Shown here in pieces: positions 21,328 through 32,329 of a stretch of DNA of 64,000 bases. This stretch comes from Alectoria sarmentosa. Its lineage: Eukaryota; Ascomycota; Lecanoromycetes; Lecanorales; Parmeliaceae. How positions within the stretch are numbered: position 1 is the stretch's first letter; every line of letters begins with the position of its first letter. The notes beneath the pieces are model-generated. The model had not been told where the DNA came from, ran no database searches, and saw only the letters and a list, made by a program, of their open reading frames with translations. Location of the stretch: NCBI GenBank assembly GCA_009733775.1, contig WOGZ01000067.1:1-64000 (forward strand). Direction: 5' to 3'. Position numbers and translations under genes: made by a program.

Positions 21328-21852
21328 ATGGGTTGGATTCGCAACAAACCCAAGCCACAGGTTATCTTATCTCTAAAATCAGTCCAGTCGGATCTTGTAG
21401 GCACGAAGAATGGAAGCACATCACACGTCGAATATGCCACCTTCGCCAACGATGCTGTTTCCACATCTGCTTGCCCGAGCCAGCTCTCCGAACCTCCATC
21501 TCAGAACGATGATCTTTCATACATCTCCCCGGAAGAGGTCATGTCTCACCGCTCCTCATCGACCGAAATCTCACCAACCATTAGAGAAGCAAAATTCTGG
21601 ATCGTGATCGACTGCATTGTCTACGACTGTAGTCAATACGTCTCTGGACACCCAGGCGGCGAGCAAGTGATGCGCAGTTTCCAAGGCGAGGATTGCAGCT
21701 GGCAATTCTGGCGGTTCCATAGCAAGGGCGTGATGGACAAGTGGGGACAGCCACTGCGGGTGGGCAGAACGCAAGGGGTGGACAATCGCTTTAGGGAGCC
21801 GGAGAGGTGGGTGGGTCTTGGAAGGGTGGGTAGCCGTGATGAGGCTTGGTAG
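21328..21852 (+). CDS. Cytochrome b5-like heme-binding domain protein
   Basis: Single-exon 174-aa protein. Residues about 62-150 form a cytochrome b5 domain: YISPEEVMSH, FWIVIDCIVYDCSQYVSGHPGG with heme-ligand His108, and the second ligand His131 in RFHSKGVM. It is a stand-alone domain with no transmembrane tail and a polar N-terminal extension (1-60). It could pass electrons to a desaturase, hydroxylase or P450, but no such partner is in the window. It shares a divergent promoter region with the FAH fusion. Confidence 0.85.
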   Translation: MGWIRNKPKPQVILSLKSVQSDLVGTKNGSTSHVEYATFANDAVSTSACPSQLSEPPSQNDDLSYISPEEVMSHRSSSTEISPTIREAKFWIVIDCIVYDCSQYVSGHPGGEQVMRSFQGEDCSWQFWRFHSKGVMDKWGQPLRVGRTQGVDNRFREPERWVGLGRVGSRDEAW

Positions 21853-22123
21853 GAAGGTGTATTAGTAAGGGGAAGCGGCAGGTTTTGTGTTATCAAAATG
21901 AATCGCGAAGAGTGTTTCAAGAATTAAGGGGCATAGATTGATTGATGACTTTTTCAATTTTAATTAGATGATGGACTCAGAGTTTTGAAATGGGATTGGA
22001 TGACTTTAATTTGCAACCAACAATTAGCACCGAGCCGTAGGTTCCAGTCGTCCGAGCGAACAGAGGCCGCCTTTCTGCAAACGATTTTTCAAAGCTCATT
22101 GGACTCGGATTTCATGATGCATT
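21853..22123. other. Convergent 3' intergenic segment
   Basis: Lies between the convergent ends of the cytochrome b5 and transporter genes. It is A/T-rich around 21950-22000, consistent with 3' ends. Nothing else is seen. Confidence 0.35.
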
Positions 22124-22964
22124 TCATGATCTCTCCACATACATAGGGAATGTAGGCACATTGAAGGGTGTGAGGCCTCCAGCCCACAGGCCTGCAGTGC
22201 CAGCCCAATCTAGTAGAGTCCGTCAGCCATATACAAATTACCACTTTCCATCCACAAGGGACGCTCACAGCTGAGGAAGGCAACGACGAAACCTAAAGAG
22301 TTACCAGCGGTCAAGAGATCGGATCTATTCGTCATGTAGCCAGCAGCTAGCAACAGCAACTCGACGCTGAGTACAGCCAAGTCCGCGAACAGTATCCAGC
22401 TGCTTCGCATTGCGGCAACGGTGAATATGACAGTCAGGATGAACCACGCCCAGAGCCAGATAGCCAATGCTTGTGAAAACTCCGGGGTAAGCAGTCCTGT
22501 GGTTTTGTCCGTGTATGCTGCGAGAATGCCGGACCCCGGAATATATATCATCGCGTAAGCTAGATTGAAAGCCCCGTAAGAGGGAAATACTGTCGCGCCA
22601 AAGGTGTTGCCGCTGATCATCTCCATGATGCCACTGATGAATTGGCAGATTCCCCCAAAAAAGACAAGAACTCCAACGAGAACATTGGGAACCATAACAT
22701 CTCGAGCTTTGACGCCGTAGCAGCTGATTAAGAAGATGCCTGCGATTGTCAGCAGCTGAGTGGAGAGAAAGATTAAGAAAGGTAGATACCGGTTGCGAAA
22801 GATAGTAGGCCAAGAGGCGAAGGATTGGCGAGGCGGCGATGTGTTGTAGGTAATGATGGTTGAGTGCGGTCATCGACATGTCCTCCAACTGTGCGAAGCC
22901 TCTCAAGGTGGTCGCCGTTGGCTTCCACCTTGCCAGTGGTTTCATAAACCTCGGTGCTAGACAT
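22124..22964 (-). CDS. GPR1/FUN34/YaaH family acetate transporter
   Basis: Exons 22964-22790, 22739-22269 and 22209-22124 give 243 aa (introns 50 and 59 bp). The signature ANPSPLGLLSFATG is at about residues 46-60, and GNTFGATVFPSYGAFNLAYA is the conserved central stretch. Six hydrophobic helices are visible. Members (Ato/AcpA type) import acetate or export ammonium across the plasma membrane. The N-terminus is polar and cytosolic; the C-terminus ends shortly after the last helix. Its position beside hydrolytic enzymes fits uptake or release of a short-chain acid, which is inferred from context only. Confidence 0.88.
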
Positions 22965-23583
22965 GCTTCAGCCCTGGGTGTGGGTTTGGGAAAACTGGCG
23001 AGCTTTTTGGGATATTGGAGACAATCTGGGCGAGACCGGTAGGAAACAGAATGGATAAGTAGAATGGGCAAACAGCGAGTACTAGGCACGCGTCGGGATG
23101 GCCTTTCGTGCACTAAATGCATAGGAAACAGAAGGCTTTAAGCACGGGGCCTCGCATGCCGCTCGTCCAGACAAGGAGCACAAGCATGCCATGCCATCAC
23201 CGAGCATGCCAATACCAAGATGTAACTTTTATTCCGAAGGTAGCTTGAGATCGATGCAGGGTCCATTGGAAGTGCGGAGATACATACGGGGAAGCAGATC
23301 TCAAGTGCTAGCGCATTGCGGGGAAAGGCCCTGAGAAAACCAATTTCTCCTCACCACTACTCCAGCCATAGAGAATATGGATCCAGGCACAGACGTCCGT
23401 GGCATTGGAGATTGGCGGAGTATCCTGCACTATTATTCCATGTTGAACAAATCACTTTCACTTTCCCCGCGATATAAGTTATCTGCTTTCCACCCAGCAA
23501 CCTCTGAGCGTCAAAACCTGGCTTCTGGCTGCACTCTCGTACTTCTTCTTGCCACGGGGTAACCCCAAGACAGGGTATTTGTG
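22965..23583. promoter_or_regulatory. Divergent promoter of transporter and amidohydrolase
   Basis: 619 bp between the head-to-head starts at 22964 (minus) and 23584 (plus). No motif is strong enough to call. Confidence 0.4.
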
Positions 23584-25437
23584 ATGGCACCAATTCGAAT
23601 CGAACCACAAAACGCATGGAGCGTGGCTGCTCCAGCAGCTGAGAGTGAAGCTTACAATGGACCACCCCGTAACCTTGCTGCCATAAATGCTCTTGATTTT
23701 GACGAAAGCCTCAGACCCGAGCACTACGAAATTTTAGGCACGCACCCCGAATCAAAGATTCTCTTCCTCGACTTCAGCATTCTTGATAGTACTGGTCAGG
23801 CGCCTTATCGGGGAGATGCACTCGTCCAAGGTAGTCCAATAGCGACATAGGCTCTTTAGAAGGCAATATGGCTTATTGTACTGTAGGCCAACGATTCACA
23901 CACGTTGGGATGGTCCCAGATGCAGATGAGCTGGCCAAAAACCCTAAAGTGCGTGTCTTTCATGGCCGCGGCCGAACATTGATGTCAGGTCTGGGTGACG
24001 CCCATACCCATTTCACCTGGAATGGCGGTGATCTTGGTCGCCTCGGAGAATTGCATGTTGAAGAGCATGTGCTTTTGACTGCACGTAGCGCTCAATGCTA
24101 TATTGACTCGGGCTACACAATGTGCTTTGGGGCAGCTTCTGCAAAAGAGCGGTTGGATGTGGTCGTACGTGACGCAATCAACGCCGGAGATATTCCTGGA
24201 CCACGTTATCTGGCAAATGGTCAGGAAATAGCCCGACGGGACGGGGATCTTGTTGCCGGTATAACAGCCTACGCAGACGGCCCAGAGGAGATGCGGCAAG
24301 TCATCAAGCATCATGTGAAATTGGGAGTTGATCAGGTACCAGAGTTTCATCTTCAAAGGAATTGAAGTCGCTGATGAATATAGATCAAGTTGAGTATGTC
24401 TGGAGAGGAGGTGAGTATCTCTTAAAGATGACTATACTCACTTACAAGTTCTGATTATCATATGATATTAGATCACGGAGATTCGTTCTGCGCAGGACTG
24501 CTATTTCAGTGATGAGGAGACAGCAGCATGTGTTGATGAAGCTCACAGAGAGGGGAAACGCCTTTGCGCACATGCAAGAGCCCGTGACTCTGTGAAAATG
24601 TGCGTGAGACATGGCGTTGATGTGATCTACCACGCATCGTATATCGATGACGAAGGTGAGTTCATGAATCGGCGATTACGCTGGCGATAGACTAACAAGG
24701 ATGAATCAGGTATGGATATGCTTACGAAGAAGAAGCACAAGCACGTTGTTGCCCCAGGTATTAACTGGATCATTGCTACTCTTCAGGATGCTTGTGCATT
24801 CGGATATCCCCAAGTAAGTAGCACATGTTAGAAGACTCGCGTCTCTCAGCCTCCTAGCTTCGTTCATACGTTGGTTGCATGAGTACTAAACCCCAGGCAG
24901 GCCAAAGCAGAGGAGGTAGGGTACAAGAAAGAGCTGGTTGCCGCTGTTGGAGGTCTCCGCGAGATGCACCGCCGTGGCATAGTTGTCCTGCCGGGAGGGT
25001 GAGTTTCTCGATACAATTCGTGTCTGATGGGGCAATGGTAACAGAACAGTGACTACGGCTTTGCGTGGACACCTCATGGAACTTACGCACGCGATCTCGC
25101 TCATTTCCAGAAGCTCCTTGGCTTCACTGCGCATGAAGCTATCCTTGCGGCAACGGCGGGTGTAGCGAAACTGTTTATGCGTGAGCACGAGCTTGGTGCC
25201 ATCAAGCCCGGCTACTTGGGCGATTGTATCGTAGTAGACGGCAACCCGCTCGAGGACATTACGGTATTGCAGGACCACGACAAGCTAAACATCATCTGTA
25301 TCAACGGTCGAGTGCACAAGGCTGGACGTGTTGAGTATGTTGCACCGCCGGTCATGGGCCAGGATGATAATAGGCACAACATTGTTCCGAGTATGGACTT
25401 TCCCGAGGTGAAGAAGCAGATGCAGAAGAACTATTGA
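23584..25437 (+). CDS. Imidazolonepropionase-like amidohydrolase
   Basis: Seven exons (23584-23830, 23887-24335, 24384-24410, 24472-24655, 24710-24813, 24901-24998, 25050-25437) total 499 codons including stop. Exon 3 is only 27 bases. This is a metal-dependent amidohydrolase-superfamily TIM barrel: His122 and His124 in GDAHTHF, the bridging-Lys region KLSMSGEE encoded by the micro-exon, His in LCAHARA and IYHASYIDDE, and a late Asp in GGDYGFAWTPHG. The C-terminal strand GYLGDCIVVDGNPLEDI is typical of the family. It probably hydrolyses a C-N bond of a cyclic or linear amide; the substrate is unknown. It is divergent from the acetate transporter and followed by a Zn2Cys6 regulator in the same orientation. 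Confidence 0.88.
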
Positions 25438-25883
25438 ATAGAAGATGTTGTCATACTGGCTCCTTGTCTTGTTCATGGAGTTACGGGCCCCAGAAGGTCC
25501 ACCAGGGTGAAAGGAGTTTGGTTGATTGTCATTAGTAAAGTAAGAATGCCGAGTTGGTATAAATCTATCAACGTATCAGTATATTAGTATGCTACTGTAT
25601 CAATGTAATATGTCATGTCGTGGATGAGGATGATGGAAAGAAGAAGCCCTGATACCTGAAATTGAAAATTATACTAGTGTACGGAGTAAACTAAAATAGT
25701 GCGAAAAAAAGGCTGACTAATCCAAATCCTAAAGTATTGCAATCCCTCCTTTCGTCCTATCCTGCCCGCCTTTAATTCTTACAACTGAATGGTCCCTCAC
25801 TATGTTTATCCCAATATCAAGGCCTACTGCTCTTTCAGTATTCTTTTGTTCTTTGTCCTTCTCCATTGCGTCTCTCAAGTGAC
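25438..25883. other. Intergenic between amidohydrolase and regulator
   Basis: 3' end of the amidohydrolase and promoter of the Zn2Cys6 gene. It is A/T-rich with no distinct motif. Confidence 0.4.
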
Positions 25884-27972
25884 ATGTCTTCTTCCTCTCG
25901 TCGTCCCCATCATCTTCGTCAGCCCGTCAGCTGCCAGCCATGCCGACGACGGAAGATACGCTGTGCCCGAAACGCTGCTCCTTGCGATACTTGTCAACGA
26001 CGTGGTTGCGCAAGCTCCTGCTCCTATGAGAATGAACCCACACCAGAGCCTACAATAGGCCTCGATGACAGTATCCCTGATGCAGTGGGATCGTCTGGCG
26101 ATTCCACTGAGGCTCTAGTGGCACGCGTCCATGCTCTGGAAAATATTGTCCGTCAGCATATGAACGGGCAGCCAGCGTCGATGCAAGAAGTCATCACTCC
26201 ACCTAGCACAAATGAGACCCCTAATTCTGAAGGATTTGGCATGCGAAATTCTATTGAAACATTATCGTCTATCTCTTGCTCTACTTCAACCGATGTAGGC
26301 TCTCTTGATACCTCTTGTGACGGCTACGTCACTTTCCGGCCTGGACGTTCCCATTCACAGACATCTCCAGTGGGGCCCGAGCAGCCTGGCGGATATAAGC
26401 AGTGTGATTTTAGTGGCGGTTTTCCTTTTGGAAGCATTGCATCGACTCGCGCGGAATTGCTGGCTTTTCTACCGCCTGAACGGCAATGTAATGCCCTTCT
26501 TGATGTATATTTTCGAGTCTTTTCAACCGTGTGTGACCATCTGCGCTCTCTACCTCGTCTTCTTGAGCTAAAGATCTAGCCTAGCTTTTCCACATTCTCT
26601 ACGATCCGCACTTTTTCAAGGCCTACCAAGGCTTTCAAGCTGACCCAGAGAATACCCCTCTAACCTTTCTTGCCCTCCTTTATGTGATGCTGGCAATTGC
26701 AGTCACTGCTCTGAAAGATGACGATCCACTACTCGCTGATCTCAATCGAGGCCCTCAGACTAGTAGCAACATCAGATCACTGTCCGAGAGATATCGTGCG
26801 CTGACTATGCGCTCTTTGGCGGCAGATGGCATCCTCTGGCGACACAACGTCCAAGGCTTGCAAGCCCTTGTCTTGCTGGTATATGCCATCAATCATACCC
26901 AAGGCTGCTCTTGGCCACTACTTGGAATGACTTTCAACATCGCGCTCTCTATCGGATGCCACATTGATCCAGCGGGATTGGGATTAGGCAACGTCGAGAG
27001 CGAGGAGCGGAGACGCGTCTGGGCAGGAGTCTTAATGCTCCACACCATCCAGAATGTTGGCTTTGGCTCCTATTCCGCCAGCAATCAATCTCACTCTGTA
27101 CGCTTACCTGCAGATGTGGATGATGCGAACCTCCATGAAGAGGGCGAGATTTCCATCCAACAGGGTCCAACCCAGATGTCCTACCTGCTTTTCAAATTCA
27201 ACCTGTACAAGCTCAGTGCCAGGATATCAGAAGCTGTTCTTTCTACCAACGGCGTTGAACCTGAATTCCAACTCCACCTCGATAAAGAGATAGCCTGCGA
27301 GCGAGAGGCTTGGAACATGCGTTACCTCACGGACTCTTCATCGCAAGGCGACGGACTTCGAAGCCACCATCAAATGCAACTCCACATTCTGGATTGCTAC
27401 TCTAACCAATTGATTCTTCTGCTACACCGCCCTACCTTCACCGGAATCAAGGCCACGCAGTACTCTTTTGATTGTTGCGTCAAAGCTGCGAACCTGATTC
27501 TCACTAATTATGAGGACTTATGCAACTCTCAAAGATTCGATGATTTTCGGTGGTACATCTATGGACTAGCTAGCTTCTACGCTTTCCATGCCGCCATGGT
27601 TCTCATGAGCTTATTGTTGGACCCCACTCATATTGGCGACCATGCCCAATTGTACATGACCCTGGATGCTACTTTGGCAAGGTTCAAATGTGCACAAGGA
27701 AGAAGCCCGATTTGTGAGCGAGCTGCAACGAGCTTGGAGCAATTGCTGTACGTGGCCATTCTGAAGCCGTCGACTTGTCGAAGGTTTACTCTGCATTATT
27801 AGCTAAAACCCACGTTAGTGCACGCACGCCCAGGCTTTGGGAGTCTGAACAATCGCCATTTTATGACTTATCAAGCACAGCGCCACCGCCAATTTTCGAT
27901 GACGTGCTCGATTTGCTGACACCGGAACAATGGTTAAGCCCCTCTGCGCAGTGGGCATGGCCTTCATTTTAA
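25884..27972 (+). CDS. Zn2Cys6 transcription factor, probable frameshift near the end
   Basis: Starts at the ATG at 25884. The zinc cluster is C17-x2-C20-x6-C27-x6-C34-x2-C37-x8-C46, with a basic stretch RRRKIR, then a heptad-like segment (LVARVHALENIVRQH) for dimerisation. An intron at 26529-26584 joins VFST to LFHILYDPHFF. The fungal-specific regulatory domain spans about 26590-27700 (VMLAIAVTAL, YRALTMRSL, ALVLLVYAI, SIGCHIDP, ERRRVWAGVLMLH, LLLHRPTF). The main frame stops at 27802, but coding-like sequence (SEAVDLSKVYSALL, WESEQSPFYDL, PPIFDDVLDLLTPEQWLSP) continues in another frame to the TAA at 27970. A shift near 27745-27751, or a 35-bp intron at about 27783, would join them. It is nuclear and probably regulates neighbouring metabolic genes. 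Confidence 0.8.
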
Positions 27973-28260
27973 TCTGTGAAAGCCATTACACCCATCTGGT
28001 TGCGCACCAAAGAAAGACAGACCGGCCGCTTGTGCAATCGAGCGTTTTGCTGGCAAGAACCATCTTGATCCAAGATTCTATGGCAAATGCAAGGTCAATG
28101 GCCAAGGTATGTCAAGAGTCAGATTGGGTTTGCAGCCCAAAACTTCTAACAGAGCTAAGATGCTGCCAATCTATGCCCTCATCTATTAGAGACGGGACGG
28201 ATTTGGCTAAAGGCTACCACTAGACCAAAAAGGTGATCATTAGTACGTTGTAGGCCCGCA

Positions 28261-28288
28261 AGATTGAGACCGCTCGCCCGCTCAATCT
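28261..28288. repeat. 8-bp stem hairpin downstream of regulator gene
   Basis: AGATTGAG (28261-28268) pairs perfectly with CTCAATCT (28281-28288) across a 12-base C-rich loop. A further 10-bp inverted pair (CTATTAGAGA at 28183 and TCTCTAATAG at 28286) overlaps it, so alternative folds are possible. Confidence 0.5.
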
Positions 28289-29349
28289 CTAATAGAACCT
28301 AATATGGTCTAGTCTAAATGCTTTTCTCACTTCGTCCACTCCACTATCTAGTGTCGATGCACGAGATTGACTCAGTTATGAGGTTCCGATTACAGTCTCT
28401 GGCTGTGGCTAAGCAGAACAGATCCTGGTCAATGGCCGTCTCTGTGCTGTCTAGCTCGCCAGTCACACAAGAGAAGTGGTCTTCAAGTCCTCTATAGTAA
28501 ATGGCAGAGCTTCTTTCTTGACCACAGCACCAACTTCTTGTGCTCAACAGATACAATACATCTTCATCAAATCAGCCACGCTGGATGTCGATGGAGAAAT
28601 CTGCATAAGAGGGAATGGCGCCTATCAGGATACATTGTGGTGTCAGGATGACGGCGAACGCCTGGGCGGTACTCGTCATGAACTAGTCTTCAAGCCTGAA
28701 GAGTCAGGAGGAAAGTGAGAACCTCTGCGTCTCATTCAACACAAGCTCCCGTCTGTACTAGGCATCCAACTCAGCAAGCGTCCCCGAGTAATAAAGTAGG
28801 GGATAATGTGATAGCATTAGGACGAGAGATACAAAATGAGAACGGAACACGATCACGGCTTGCAATACTAGTATCAGTCATAAGCTCTCCTAGCCTTCCA
28901 GAAAGAAGCTTGAAATGGCTTTTCAGAGATTAAGGTATGAGCCCACATCTTAACCAAAGTCGAGCAAGAAAAGCACGCCTTGACTACAAAGCTATCAAAA
29001 CAAGTCCTCCTTTATCAATATAAATGTTCATCATCCGATGACCCAGTCCCTATGCTGGCAGCAGCTCAAATACTGTAGACATGGCCTTGCTTCCACTTTA
29101 CAGACCGCTGTTCACAGTCCAAAAGCCCCTCACATCCCGACGGGCGCAGCCCCGGCCGAAATCACCTCTTCGCTGGAGCTCCCGAAGCAGCGCCTCTTCC
29201 TGCTCCGCACTCTGTTCCGCGAGAGGGCTTTTTCCAAAGGAGAGAGCTCAGCCTGTATCATTTTGTTGTCGTTCCCAAGATTGATGTATGAGAGAATCTC
29301 TCTGAAGGTCAGCGTGCGATAGTGTCCAGCAACTCCACGACACCTCTTT

Positions 29350-29853
29350 CTAAACCTCCTGGCGTTTCATTTGCTGCAACACTATCCCATGCCCAGTTGT
29401 CCCCAGCGCATGGTTCTGATCAATACTTTGACAGAATTTCCGCGCTCGCGCTATGCTAGCGTCATGTTGTTGGCGAGTGGGCACAGGCCGCCGCTCGTAT
29501 TGTTCGTGTCCATCTTCTCTTTCGAGTCTACTGTGTCTGTCGGCCGCTGCTGAGCGCCCAGCCCCCTCCAATAAAGACTCGAGGATGGGCGGCACGCGGC
29601 TGGAAAAGTCCTTAAAAATTGGAATGTCGGGATCGAGATCACGGACGAGACCCGCAATGTCGTGCTCCATTTCCGGCCAATCCTCTATTGGCCGGACCGA
29701 GAAAAGCACTGTCCTGTATAGTGAGCAAGGGTTCCCCGATCTCCGTAACCAGGTAGAGATGCAGTTTATCTCAATGTGGCGGTTACATGGCAGCTGAATT
29801 CCGAGCTCGAAGTCGTTGCTCCAAGAGGAGCGGTCCGTACTCGGTGTGGCAGA
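29350..29853 (-). pseudogene. Orphan reading frame, exon or gene remnant
   Basis: An open minus-strand frame of 168 codons with protein-like composition (IEINCISTWLRRSG, SVRPIEDWPEMEHDIAGLV, DIPIFKDFSSRVPPILESLL) but no ATG near its start; the first ATG is at 29670. It could be a terminal exon of an unrecognised gene or a fragment. No domain is recognised. Confidence 0.3.
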
Positions 29854-30428
29854 TCATGACTCTCTACTTTCGGGTAGCTCAGTAAGTAGACCCTGAGGCA
29901 GTTGGTCGAGAGACTCTGGGCCAGATTGAGAGAAAGCGAGTCAAATTCGGCGATGTTGACCGTTGAATTCCAATCAATATGTGAATGGTTGAGTCCGTTG
30001 GGTAGCCCGAATTATATGTAGACAAGGTAAAAACAACAACGAGATGAAGTGTACAATGACTTTATTTCCCCGTGAGCATCAATTGACAACTCGACCAACC
30101 CTTCAAGCTGCTTCACCACAAATTTATAAATCTTGACCTACGGACTCGACGTGCTTTATGATGCTTTGGACAACTTACCAAGAAGCGATAGTCAAACGCA
30201 AGGACAATGAGACAGATGTTCGATCCTTTCGATGCAGGAAAACAAGATAAAGGAACTGTTCATAGGATATACATGCGGAACAAAGGTATCGAGTAGGGTA
30301 CACACTGATTCTCTACATGACAGGTTGGTCTCCTTGGTCAGTTTCGTATTCCTGTTCTCTAGAGTAGGGCTGCTATCGATAAGGAAATTCTTGGCATGGC
30401 TCACAGCAGTCATGACGATTAGTCGATG

Positions 30429-30458
30429 TCGCAGCGACTCCATTTCAATAGAGCATAA
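30429..30458. repeat. Dispersed repeat copy B (partner at 12024)
   Basis: 26 of 30 bases match 12024-12053. The minus-strand frame through it (to 30192) is open for about 90 codons and reads SIEMESLRHRLIVM, possibly a decayed gene fragment. Confidence 0.5.
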
Positions 30459-30559
30459 GCGCAATCTATCAAAGCAATTGACATATTTTAATCGTTATTA
30501 GAACATGACATAGCCAATCTTCACTCTTTGATGATCGCCAGCTTTCTTTTCAAGTCAAG

Positions 30560-32329
30560 ATGAAGTGTACTAGATCTATTCCGCGCGTTGTCAATAGAGT
30601 TGGAAGAAGCACTTTCCATGCACGACGTCCGTCACAACGGCGACGATTGAACGGTCAAACATCCCCAAATGACAGTATCCTTCCCTTTAAGATCCGCTTC
30701 GTCCTCGCGGCGGGCGCCAGTGCCGCCCTCTACGAGGGTTCCAAACATCTGCATCTTCCAGAACTGCACGCCGAAGCTCCCGCGGCCCCTGTCGAAGTCA
30801 AGCTCGAGAAGCCCAAGAAGACCAAAGGGATATCAAAAGAAGAAAACCGCGACAATATCAGTTCACAGCATCTCCAAGTGAAGAAGAGTTGGGAAAATCC
30901 CGGCGTCTATGCGTGGGGGTCGAATAGTGCAAGGGTAGCAGCGCCGGATTCGGACGAAGCTTTAATAAAGCAGCCGAGGCGGATACCGTTCTTTGATGGG
31001 GAATTGCTACGAGACATAAAGCTGGATCGGAATTTTGGTGCTGCTATTACTGAAAAGGGAGATTTACTGCAATGGGGTGCTGGGTTCTCGAGAGATGTCA
31101 GGCAGCCTACGCCTACTTTGACCGGGAAAGGGTTGACGGCCGTGACGATATCAAGGGATAGGCTCGTAGCGTTAGGGTCGAATGGGAATGTATACTCTTT
31201 GCCTGTGTCGCACGAGGATCAGGTTAAGGGGGCTAAACCTATGGAAAGTTCGTGGATACCCTTTTGGAGCTCGCAGGCGAAAATCAGCTATCGTCTGTTA
31301 CAGCCACAGAACATGCAATGGGGCGAGAAAGTCTCGTCGATCAGCTCTGGTCTCGAACACGCCCTTCTCCTCACCTCCAACGGCCGCCTTTTCAGTGCTG
31401 CTTCCAGCAGTGAAGAGTTCCCATCAAGGGGTGAAATGGGAGTTCCAGGCTTATCCTGGACTACTCGACCGCCTGGCCCATACGATCAACCACACGAAAT
31501 TACCACTCTTCGCGGTTTCGAGATTATAGCTATCGCGACAGGGGACTTTCACTCTCTAGTACTAGACAAGGAGGGTCGCGCCTTTGCTTTTGGCGACAAT
31601 GGCTCTGGTCAATTGGGCTTCGATCCCAGCGGAGAGTCTCCATATATTGATGCTCCCTCTCTCTTGCCAATATCAAGACTTTACTCTGGTACAAACCTCT
31701 CACCTCGCGTGACTTCCGTCTCCGCTGGTGGTTCAAATTCCTTCTTCACAGTGGATGCGACTCGAGTTGCTCAACCCGGGGAAGCTTCCACAGCCCAGAT
31801 TGGGCTTGGGCGCATCACGGCTGATACCTGGGCTAGCGGACAAGGCATCCTAGGAACTCTTGGCACTGGCCGCTGGACGCACATCCAAGGCACGCCAACG
31901 AAGATCAAGGCGCTCAGCGGCCTTTTTGAATTCGATGAGAGCAACGATACGGTTGTGCCCATCCGGTTGAAGCGTCTTTCCGTCGGCAGCACACATGTCA
32001 GCGCAACGATGGATAACGTGACGCATGTTAAAGCTGGTACCTCTTCGTCGACCGACTCTCGTAACGATACCAATTGGGGTGCTGATGTGCTTTGGTGGGG
32101 CGGAAATGAGAACTATCAGCTTGGAATGGGGAAGAGGAATAACCTTGCTCTGCCTGGATATATTGCACCTCTAGACTCAGCGGCGGAAAAGGCGGTTGGG
32201 AAGCGGAGGGAGGAGCACCGCTTCCAAATCACGCCACGTCACAAGGTGCATGTCAATGGCCGGAAAGTGAGTATGGAGCAAAGAGTTGAGTGTGGGAGGA
32301 TGGTGAGCGCTGTGTATTCTGGAGTCTAG
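30560..32329 (+). CDS. FMP25: FMP25-like mitochondrial RCC1-repeat protein
   Basis: Single-exon 589-aa protein. The N-terminus (1-35) is Arg-rich without acids (MKCTRSIPRVVNRVGRS), a good mitochondrial presequence, followed by a hydrophobic segment near 41-63 that could anchor it in the inner membrane. RCC1-type beta-propeller repeats follow: GVYAWGSNSARVA, GDLLQWGAGFS, HALLLTSNGRLFSA, GDFHSLVLDKEGRAFAFGDNGSGQLG, GQGILGTLGTGRW and VLWWGGNENYQLGMG. The order and length match yeast Fmp25 and its fungal orthologues, which are mitochondrial proteins linked to complex III assembly. The final GRMVSAVYSGV is the conserved end. Confidence 0.88.
   Translation: MKCTRSIPRVVNRVGRSTFHARRPSQRRRLNGQTSPNDSILPFKIRFVLAAGASAALYEGSKHLHLPELHAEAPAAPVEVKLEKPKKTKGISKEENRDNISSQHLQVKKSWENPGVYAWGSNSARVAAPDSDEALIKQPRRIPFFDGELLRDIKLDRNFGAAITEKGDLLQWGAGFSRDVRQPTPTLTGKGLTAVTISRDRLVALGSNGNVYSLPVSHEDQVKGAKPMESSWIPFWSSQAKISYRLLQPQNMQWGEKVSSISSGLEHALLLTSNGRLFSAASSSEEFPSRGEMGVPGLSWTTRPPGPYDQPHEITTLRGFEIIAIATGDFHSLVLDKEGRAFAFGDNGSGQLGFDPSGESPYIDAPSLLPISRLYSGTNLSPRVTSVSAGGSNSFFTVDATRVAQPGEASTAQIGLGRITADTWASGQGILGTLGTGRWTHIQGTPTKIKALSGLFEFDESNDTVVPIRLKRLSVGSTHVSATMDNVTHVKAGTSSSTDSRNDTNWGADVLWWGGNENYQLGMGKRNNLALPGYIAPLDSAAEKAVGKRREEHRFQITPRHKVHVNGRKVSMEQRVECGRMVSAVYSGV

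Larger units (their letters stand above)
27973..30559. other. 2.6-kb gene-poor interval
   Basis: No complete gene. It contains a hairpin at 28261-28288, a decayed or incomplete reading frame on the minus strand (29350-29853) and a copy of the 30-bp dispersed element (30429). Confidence 0.5.
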
